Below are positions 56,278-64,000 of a DNA stretch of 64,000 bases, one piece after another (the stretch's first letter is position 1; every line of letters begins with the position of its first letter). Made by a program: the position numbers and the translations under genes. Location of the stretch: assembly GCA_009760855.2 (NCBI GenBank), contig WPIO01000224.1, positions 124,001-188,000 of the forward strand, given 5' to 3'. Under the pieces are notes generated by a model that was not told the DNA's origin, searched no databases, and saw nothing but the letters and a program-made list of their open reading frames with translations. The DNA comes from Cristatella mucedo (lineage: Eukaryota; Bryozoa; Phylactolaemata; Cristatellidae).

Positions 56278-56400
56278 AACCTATCTCTATTTAGGCGCTT
56301 TATATATGCCATCGTGCTCTATCCCACTATCTTGGTCAACAAATTCATTAACCTTGACCTCAGTCGTTAAAGGTACGAAGCTTAACCACTGGAGATGAAC
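56278..56400 (-). mobile_element. SINE1 copy c, decayed
   Basis: CTCTATTTAGGCGCTTTATA, ATGCC, ACTATCTTGGTC, TTGACCTCAGTCG and AAGCTTAACCACTGG follow the order of the reversed SINE1 (tail, body, box A). Box B is badly decayed. Confidence 0.6.
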
Positions 56401-57060
56401 TATTGCAAAACTCCGTAGCCCATCTGTTAGTTGTCATTCACATCAAACTAATTCAATGGCGACTCCGGGTCTCCATATTTAGCATCAAATAAGTCTGAAA
56501 AATCATCACTTTTGGGTCTGTTTAAACATCCAGTTACTTTCACAAGCCTCGAAATCTGACTTCCTTGTTCTTCTCCTGCACTTCTTTGCCACCAGTTCCT
56601 TGGCTGTCTTTCAATTCGCTTTTACTCACTATAAATTGACATTGACCCATGACTATGACAAAGTCTTCAATCTATGTGCACACAGAATATGCTAATTGCT
56701 TCACGGTTTTGTCACCAACGGATTGGCCTTGCATCATGTAAGTCACAGCTAAAGACCTGTCAGTTCGAATCAGCTTACCGTGCAACCTGCTAAAACTGCA
56801 TTATTACTGATTTATCTGCTGACGCAATCTACTAACATTTGATCTACTATATGTTACTAACTAGAGGTCCTTAAATCGAAAAATAATATTGTCTGAGAGA
56901 TTTTTTAATTTAAACTAATTAAGATACCTGCTGTTTCATTATGCCTGTCTCTTTATTGAAACTTTTTAAATTATCTTTTTGTTTATGGTTATTTTCAACG
57001 AGCTGTATAGAAACTGAATAAGGATTCGATTCAGTAAAAAACAGTAACTATATTATCATA
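56401..57060. other. Unassigned spacer
   Basis: Nothing recognised; the part nearest 57060 would be 3' flank of the minus-strand exon. Confidence 0.4.
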
Positions 57061-57065
57061 ACACT

Positions 57066-57076
57066 TTTATTTATTC
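57066..57076 (-). terminator. Poly(A) signal for the 57138-57420 exon
   Basis: Minus strand GAATAAATAAAAG contains two overlapping AATAAA/AATAAAA hexamers about 65 bp past the stop codon. That is a good position for a cleavage signal of a short 3'UTR. Confidence 0.5.
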
Positions 57077-57137
57077 GTGGCAAATTGTTAAATATGCAAT
57101 CTTAGCTGTGAAGTGATAACTAAAAGCTTTCAAAAAC

Positions 57138-57420
57138 TTAATGCTTTAAAAATTTCTTAGAAAGTTCGCGATACTCATGCGGGCCACATAATTCAGCTGA
57201 ATCGTGTTGAGGCTGCAATGATAGGTAAGCAACTTTTTTGGTAACGGCTTCCTGCTGATTGAGAAACACCATTTCATTTCCATTTGTTATCTCGGTTGAA
57301 TAATCTCTAATGTCTTCATATAGATGCTGGTTTTCCAGTTGTATTGGAAAATCTCCTTTGGAGAGTTTCTTTTGTTTTCGTGATGGCATCTCGGCAACGG
57401 CTGATTGACGTGGCTTGCTC
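57138..57420 (-). CDS. Candidate terminal exon: tyrosine-motif cytoplasmic tail
   Basis: On the minus strand a strong acceptor (GGATAATTTTTCAG, CAG at 57421-57423) opens a 283-bp exon that reads to a TAA at 57138-57140. The upstream intron would be phase 2. A poly(A) signal follows about 65 bp after the stop. The ~94-residue product is hydrophilic, begins with a basic stretch (SRKQKKLSKGD) and carries tyrosines in HLYEDIRDY, VAYLSL and HEYREL. VAYLSL fits the ITIM consensus (I/V/L/S-x-Y-x-x-L/V), while YEDI and YREL are YxxL/I motifs usable by SH2 domains. There is no transmembrane segment in this exon. I infer a cytoplasmic tail of a signalling receptor or adaptor; the family is unknown. Confidence 0.5.
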
Positions 57421-58072
57421 CTGAAAAATTATCCGAATTATACGTAAAAGACAGGACAGTTCAATGTGACGATCTCAGTAGCTATATCTACGTACTCTTC
57501 AACTCAATTATAAATAACCCATCTTTTTAATTATGAAATGGCTCCTTATGATCGGCATGAATTCACCTATAATATATGTAAATATTATTTTTTCACAGAA
57601 TTGTTCTTAAGGCAAACTGAGTTCTGACGAGGCACTTCATCTACGCCGAAAAAGAAGCAAATTAATAACTAGGTGATTATAAGTATCCAAATGCTGAAGG
57701 TTACAGTCCATAAAAGATAACAGTATGTGACTAGAAAGTGATGGAGGTATATCGTGGGTCTTCAGTTAGCTTTAAATGGTACCACTGTGGGCTATCTTTT
57801 GGTACTATTTTGTAGTTCCATGCTGATACACAGAGAAACATAAGGCGTTGTTTTCAGAGCATTCCATGACTATCCTCGAATAATATATTTCAAGATTTGG
57901 GTATTTGGATAAAAGCTCAGAGAATAGTTTGCATATAAGTAAGAGAATGAATCTCAAATGGACTATCAAATCCCTTAAGTGATTGCTTGATAGTCATTTA
58001 ACCGTAAACTAATGCGGAAACTACAAAATTCATGAGAGGCAAACTTAGCTGCATATTTTTTCAAAACTTTAG

Positions 58073-58256
58073 GCATCCTATTGCAACATCAGGTAGAAAT
58101 TTAAGAACGAATATAAAATACATTAATTCGGGGATGTATTGCAAAAGGCATTTTAATTTGACTGAAGTTACTTTATCTAAGCATGAGGATTTAGTGGAAC
58201 TAATGCACCGTCTAATAAACGGCCATTTCATAGCTGGAAAGGCTAAGCAATGTCAT
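58073..58256 (+). CDS. Candidate internal exon, unknown protein
   Basis: The segment is open, with an acceptor (TTTTTTCAAAACTTTAG, ending 58072) and a consensus donor (CAT then GTAAGTGAG at 58257). It would encode about 61 residues, including CKRHFNLTEVTL and HEDLVELMHRLINGHFIAGK, and no domain is recognised. It lies on the opposite strand to the 57138-57420 exon, within what would be its upstream intron, so both cannot be in one gene. The donor is better than the acceptor. Confidence 0.28.
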
Positions 58257-58645
58257 GTAAGTGAGCAATTATAGGACGAGTATTTCAAGTTTGGTAATGG
58301 CACCAAGTTTTCACTGCTCGTTAAACGCTTGCATTTCATTATTTACATTCAACAGTGACCCCATCAGTAGAAGCTCTTTTCTAAATACAATAAGTTATGC
58401 GACTTACCACCTACTAAAATAACTAAATAGCTATTTCGGAAATTTGCGTGTTCGTTAAAGGTTAAACTAACTCAAATATTATAATAGATTTTACCATTTC
58501 AAAGTTTGGCATATGCACTCAGGTGCCGAAATTCCGTGCAGTATGGCCACTACAGTTGTGGCTATAAATGTTTAGGGTCATAAGAGGGTTTTATTTAATC
58601 ATAGGCACAGTAAAGTTACGGAAAACATATCAAATATGTATTTAC

Positions 58646-58715
58646 CGTCTTCACTCGCCACTTCGCGCACCGACTTTTGCCGCTTCACTCTATCGTGGTT
58701 TTTTAAAATATGCAT
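58646..58715 (-). CDS. Possible short upstream exon on minus strand
   Basis: From an ATG at 58713-58715 the minus strand reads MHILKNHDRVKRQKSVREVA to a donor-like G then GTAAATA at 58645. The basic, charged composition resembles the start of the 57138-57420 tail. It ends in phase 1 while that exon needs phase 2, so an intermediate exon would be required. No good acceptor lies upstream. Confidence 0.15.
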
Positions 58716-59413
58716 TCCATTAAAACGTTGATCGCGATAGTGAAAAGAATACAGTGCGTGCTCAATTTGTTTAGTCAATTATACATCCCTGTATTAAAAT
58801 TAAAATTTAAAAATTGAATTTCTGCACGTGTAGACGGTAGGCCCAAATATTCGAGTACCACACTAATCCTTCAACTCATGGTGCACTTCGCAGAAATTAC
58901 CTCGTTTCGTTAGATTCTGGGACTGATTAACCGCGATAAACGAGGGACGAATGCACAGCAAAAAATATGCACATATGCTGGTGGTAGGTATTTGTTCAGC
59001 GTGATGTTGCCCCACCACGATTTTATCTGACGAACCTTGTCTGGCCAGGCTTTGAGGCAGCAAGTTTCTCCATTTATTTTCTCCTCTGCTCCAATACGTT
59101 CAAATGAGCCTGAGTTTTACTGAAAATGTGGGTTACTGGTTAAGGTCAAATATCTTCTCTCAGCCACCTATCAATATCGCTCTATAATCGTTTGACGGGT
59201 TCCAAAAATGCAGCTGGCTGGGCCAGCCTCAAAAAAGGATTCGCCACAAAGCATTTCACCGGCCAATCAGTTGGCAAAGTTTATATATATTGCTGCCAAA
59301 CGTGACGATCCCCAAGCACAGTATTTGAGCATTGAAATTCAACTTGCATGCCCAAAAATAACTTGACTAAATTGTAATTGGTAATAGGGAAGTCACCTAG
59401 CCAATTGCCTTAT
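58716..59413. other. Unassigned spacer
   Basis: A 66-codon minus-strand frame (58863-59063) shows no motif. Confidence 0.4.
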
Positions 59414-61165
59414 TTTAATAATAATATATTGCACTTTATAAAGCGCCCTCAGAGAACTTAACCTCTTTCTAGGCGCTTTACATTTGCTGCAAAGTGATAT
59501 GCAATAGAATAGTAAGTAAAATCATGCTTGAAAAACAAACAAAATGAATAATATGGTTAAGGGTGACATGCACAGGGTCAGCATGCAAATGTGGTTAGTG
59601 GCAGCATGCACAGTGTCAGCACGCATAAGCACATCAAGGACGAATCACAGGGACCCACTAAATGCTGTCCTAAATAGGTGTATTTTTAAGTTTTTTTAAA
59701 TGTGGTCAGGTCAGGGGATGTTCTGACGCATGTCGGGAGGGAGTTCCAGGCTTTGGGAGCATACGAGCTAAATGCACGGTCTCCAAAGGATTTAAGGTTT
59801 GTACGAGGTATTTCTAGACTGTTGGATTCCGAAATGCGAGTGGTACGATGCTTGGCCTGATGGGGTAGTATAACTGAAAGATAGGCTGGAGCCATAGAAT
59901 GAAGAGACCTAAAAGTGAGCGACAAAACCTTGAAGTCAATCCGTTGCCTCACTGGTAGCCAGTGCAGGTCGGCGAGAAGTGGAGTAATGTGGCAACTGCG
60001 AAGCTCACGACAGACAAGCCTGACTGCAGAGTTTTGCACCAGCTGCAACCGCCTGATCGCACATGCTGGTAGGCCCGTAAGCAGTGAGTTGCAGAAGTCG
60101 AGACGGGATGTCACAAATGCATGGACCAACGTAGACGTGGTATCCTTATCTAAACAAGCCCGAATTTTAGAAATGTTATCAAGCTGAAAATAGGGAGATT
60201 TGACTGTGGAGCTGATGTGGTCGTCTAACGAGAGGTCGCTTTGGAATATGACACCTAGATTTCGAGCTGTTTCAACTGGAGATATGCTGGCAGAGCCAAT
60301 TTTTAAAGTCAGCCTTTCCAATTTCTGAATCACACTGGGTTTGCCCATAACTAGTAAGTTAGTTTTATCATCGTTTAGTTTTAGAAAATTTGCTGCCATC
60401 CATGTGCGGATGTCATCAATGCATGCAGCAAGTGAGTTGAGAGAATTTGAGGTGCTCGAAGGCTGGGAGGGATCAAGCAAAGGTACAACTGAGTGTCATC
60501 CGCATAGAAGTGAAAGCGTAGATTGTGCTTGGCAATCACATCAGCAAGAGGGAGAGTATAAACGGTGAAAAGGACCGGACCTAGCACAGAGCCCTGAGGT
60601 ACTCCATATTTTAGAGGTACTTCAGATGATCTTTGTCCATTCACGTCAATACTCTGGAGTCTCCCACTGAGATAGGACCTGAACCACTGCAGAGCAGTGC
60701 CAGTGATGCCCAGGCGAGATGAGAGGCGCTCTAGAAGTACTTTGTGATCGATGGTATCAAAAGCTGCCGAAAGATCGAGCAAAACAAGAAGAGACACTCT
60801 ACCCATGTCTGCATTCCTAAGTAGGTCGTTGTATACCCGAAGCAATGCTGACTCTGTGGAGTGATTAGCTCTAAAGCCAGACTGGAACTTACTAGCAAGG
60901 TGTGAGGTTTCGATATACGAGTTCAGCTGGTCTGCCACGACCCGTTCCAGTGTCTTTGATAGGAATGGTAGAAGGGAGACTGGGCGGTAGTTGCTTAAGT
61001 TCTCTTGGTCTAGTGTAGCTTTCTTGAGAAGTGGCCTGACTACAGCTTTTTTGAAAGGTGCTGGGACCTGACCTGAGGCTAATGACATATTAATGATGTT
61101 GGTTATGCATGGCAGCAGCAGATCAATGCAACGTAGGAGCAGGACAGTGGGAATAACCCTTTTGA
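59414..61165 (-). mobile_element. LINE-A1, best-preserved copy
   Basis: Minus orientation: a tail with ATAATAATAATAT at 59414-59430, hairpin, A1 3'UTR and an RT ORF from about 61090 to 59690 with only two small frame disruptions. It is 5'-truncated near 61165, so the endonuclease is absent. It is the reference used to recognise the other LINE-A pieces and probably the youngest. Confidence 0.95.
59686..61088 (-). pseudogene. LINE-A1 reverse transcriptase, nearly intact
   Basis: The minus-strand frame from 61088 reads NYRPVSLLPFLSKTLERVV, FQSGFRANHSTESALLRV, LLDLSAAFDTIDHKVLLERL, YGVPQGSVLGPVLF and FHFYADDTQLYLC; the YADD box holds the catalytic aspartates. A 1-bp deletion near 60470-60480 shifts the frame. 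It continues from about 60480 (NFLKLNDDKTNLLVMG, FVTSRLDFCNSLLTGLPACA, HWLPVRQRIDFKVLSL, SSYAPKAWNSLPT) to 59686, where a 1-bp change in an A-run ends it about 15 codons early. Motif spacing is that of CR1/L2-type LINEs. The enzyme would copy LINE-A RNA starting at the 3' hairpin. Confidence 0.93.
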
Positions 61166-61639
61166 AAGACTATGGAGTGATATCGACAGGAAGCTGGGGC
61201 ACGGTGTTCGGCCTACACTAGTAATCTACCTTTTCGGTAAAATGCAGGCTGTGTGGAATTTGCTGCAGCAGAAGAGAAAAAACAGAAGAGACATAAGCAT
61301 GCGGTCTCTAAGCTTGACCTGACAAGTTTGGCTATTACGAATCGTCAAATGAAACTAAACGAATGCCTTTCACTCGTAAAAGGCAAATAAACCGGGAAGC
61401 AATGCTGGTCTAGGCAAGCATGTTTTTGCTACAATTAAAATGTGCTTACTTCAGTAGAAAGATTCTTTAGGCTTTCATCTAAACGTTCGCTATCATTTTG
61501 TATTTATTTTCATTAATCGGAGCATGACAACTGAAGGTGCTGCATCCGAACACTTGTGGGTGTTCAGATGCCAAGGTTTACCCCCATCATAATAAGTAAC
61601 AAGAGTATTTAGTAGAAGGATGAATAGCTTCTGAATAAG

Positions 61640-61642
<3 letters not shown>
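61166..61642. other. Unassigned spacer
   Basis: Nothing recognised. Confidence 0.4.
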
Positions 61643-61707
<65 letters not shown>

Positions 61708-61748
61708 TTATATATTTATATATATATTTATATATGTATGTTTATATG
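61643..61748. repeat. (TA)n microsatellite
   Basis: About 60 bp of pure TA repeat is followed by TATATTTA-type imperfect units. Confidence 0.97.
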
Positions 61749-62027
61749 ACCTGCAGTGACTACCTAAATAGTTTTTAATTAAGAGTAAAATGCTCACAGT
61801 AACTACCTCGTCATTTAGCACAGGCTTTAAGTAACCCCCACTTTAGAACGTAAAGTACAAAGGCATGCACCAACCGTAGGGTAATTGCAGTGCTTATGCT
61901 GTGCATAACCATAAGACGTATCAACGCATCCGACGAAGAGATTGCACATCGAAAGTCCAAGCAGGTTTTGAAATGTTACCGATTACCAACAACTGCGTCG
62001 TCATTCTCGTAGTTACTTCCTGTATGA
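61749..62027. other. Unassigned spacer
   Basis: Nothing recognised. Confidence 0.4.
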
Positions 62028-64000
62028 TATAATAATAATAATACCAAAAAATGCCCTCGGAGAACTGAATCTCTTTCTGGGCACTTTGTGTGTGTGGCAG
62101 AGGAAGCGTGGTCGAAAGGTTAGTGGTAGCATGCTCAAAGACTACAATCATGGCATGATTACATGCAAGTTAATGGTATCGACACATCCCCAGCATGCAT
62201 AAGCACACCAAGGAGAAATCACGTTCTGAAAAATTTATGTCTTTTTAGCTCCTTTTTTAAGTTTTGTAAAAGTCAGTGGAAGTCCTCAAGTTAGTCAGGA
62301 GTGACTTCCTGGATTTGGGATTATACCAAATAAAGAAACCATCTCCAAGGGATTTGAGGTCTTTAAGAGATATATTTAAACTATTTGATTAGGAATACCA
62401 CATTTTTCGATGCTTGACGTGGTGGAGGAGTGGATCTGATTGGTAAGCTAAAGCCAGAGAATAAAGGGGCGTAAAAGTAAGTGACAGAAATTTGAATCCG
62501 ATACGTTGCTTGATCGGGAGCCAGTGCAGACTGGTGAAAAGTGGTGTAGTGGGGCAACTTCAAAGCTCCCAACTGAAAAGCCTACGTGCAGAGCTTTGCA
62601 CCAACGGCAAATGCCTGAGTGCACAGGCCGGTAGACAAGCAAGCATGCTTTCCCAGAGTCAAGACAGAATGCCACAACAGCATGGATCAATTTAGATGTG
62701 GTATCCGTTTCCAAAAAAGCCAGGATTTTAACAACGTTGTGCAGCTGCCAGTAGGCAGACTTGACTGTGGAGTGGATGTTGTCATCTGATGAAAGGTCAC
62801 TTCGGAACAGACATGCAGATTCGTGCGCGTACAACGGGAGATATGCTGGCAGAGCTGATTTTGAGTGTTGCATTTTCCTATCTCCAACTCATACTTGATT
62901 TGCATATTACTAGAAAGCTATTTTATCGCAATGAAATTTAAAAATCTTTGCTGCCATTCATGTGTGGGATGTTATCAATACATGCAGCAAGGGAGTTGAG
63001 AGAATTTGACGTACTAGAAGGCTGGGAGGAATAAAATTAAGGTTACATCTGTGTGCAATTTGCGTATAATTGAAATCTTAGGTCGTCTCTGGCAGTCACA
63101 TTTGTAAGATGGAGAGTATAAACCATGAAAAGAACAGGACCAAGCAGGAAGCCCCGAGAGTCCTTAGTTACATGGTATTTCAGAGCCTCCTCAGATGATT
63201 TTTATCTATTCACATCAGTACTCTGGAATCTCCCACTGAGATAGGATCTGAACCGTTGTTTTGCGGTGCCAGTGATGCACAGGCGAGATGAGAAGCGCTC
63301 AAGAAGGACTTGGTGATCAATAGTATCACAAGCTGCCGAAATATGGAGCGAAACAAGTAGAGACACTCTACCCGTGTCTGCATCTCTAAGTAGGTCGTTA
63401 TACATCCGTAGCAATGCTGACTCTATGGAGTGATTAGCTCTAAAACCAGACTGGAATTTACTAGCAAGGTTCGAAGTTTCAATTTAAGAGTTCAGCTGGT
63501 CTGCCGTCACTCTTCCGGTATCTTTAATGTATCTTTAAATTGGAACGGTAGAAGGAAGACTGGGCGGCAGTTGCTCAAGTTGTCTTGGTCTACTGTTGCT
63601 TTCTCGAGTAATGGAATGACTACAGCCTTTTTGAAAGGTACTGGGACATGACCTGAGCTATTGAAATAGTACCGATGTTATTTGTGCATGGCAGCAGCAG
63701 ATCAATGTCGAAGCAGGACAGAAGGAATATCACAAAGTACTTGTCGTCTTCTTTAAAATGGGATGTGAACCTCAAGACTAGGTCACTAATGATCACCTTG
63801 AATGTAGCCACTGAGGTTCTGCTTACAGATGATAGACAGGATTTAGGAATGATGCTTCCATCTTAGGGACGGACTTCTTGTCTATCTTGCCTTTCTTGTC
63901 TATCTTGTTAGCAGAGAAGCTAGAGAACCGACCAGCTAGATTATCACAGGGATCACTAGGTAAGGAGCTAATCTGGGAGTGGTTAAGAGATGGTTGATAT
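62028..64000 (-). mobile_element. LINE-A2 long copy, runs off the window
   Basis: Minus orientation: an (ATT)n tail at 62030-62043, hairpin (GAACTGAATCTCTTTCTGGG), A2 3'UTR, a degraded RT C-terminal domain (62400-62870) and RT palm (63202-63414, LLVSLHISAACDTIDHQVLL). Upstream linker sequence continues past 63730. It aligns along its length with 59414-61165 and extends further 5'. Many frameshifts. The true 5' end is not in the window. Confidence 0.88.

Noticed and set aside
19700-57420. Joining the Ig-like exon and the tyrosine-motif tail into one receptor gene (allorecognition-type locus)
   Set aside because: They are on opposite strands, 37 kb apart, with no connecting exons or transmembrane exon seen. 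Only the separate exon calls are supported.
1-64000. An intact autonomous transposon or intact integrated virus
   Set aside because: Every element examined has truncation, stops, frameshifts or missing catalytic residues; no envelope-like ORF was seen.

Overview
The window is AT-rich metazoan nuclear DNA with no prokaryotic operons, no rRNA and no CRISPR. It is dominated by decayed transposable elements. The few host-gene signals are isolated exon candidates with GT/AG splice sites or AATAAA signals. The LINE types, the (TTA)n LINE tails and the RLE-type and chromovirus-like elements point to an invertebrate. I cannot name the species from sequence alone.

Layout: (1) 83-4188 is a degenerate LTR retrotransposon with both LTRs, a polypurine tract, gag, protease, RT/RNase H and a gutted integrase. 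(2) Two CR1/L2-like LINE families recur throughout. LINE-A ends in a conserved hairpin plus (TTA)n and has two 3'UTR types, A1 and A2. LINE-B ends in (ATTAC)n. The best copies are LINE-A1 at 59414-61165 (-) and LINE-B at about 29090-32668 (+). (3) About 12500-15285 (-) and 27740-28330 (+) carry remnants of RLE-type (R2/NeSL-like) non-LTR elements. (4) About 15973-17650 (-) is a second, Ty3/Gypsy-type LTR element split by a LINE-A2 insertion. (5) Two tRNA-derived SINE families are present. SINE1 borrows the LINE-A 3' hairpin, so it is probably moved by LINE-A machinery. (6) 22245-26690 has degenerate ~165-bp tandem repeats in two inverted arrays, with a LINE-B copy between them and a hAT transposon (24200-26480) inside one arm. 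A related-looking array lies at 44430-45900.

Host-gene signals: 19700-20101 (+) is an open 402-bp exon with good splice sites, a phase 1-1 layout and an immunoglobulin-like Cys/Trp/Cys pattern. 57138-57420 (-) is a terminal coding exon with a clean acceptor, several YxxL/I tyrosine motifs (one ITIM-like) and a downstream poly(A) signal. 9293-9646 (+) is a weaker terminal-exon candidate with AATAAA about 200 bp downstream. The Ig-like exon and the tyrosine-motif tail lie on opposite strands, so they cannot be one simple gene.

No element appears intact. The transposons interact through nesting (LINE-A into LINE-A, LINE-A into Gypsy, SINE into the RLE element, hAT into satellite) and through sharing of the LINE-A 3' hairpin.
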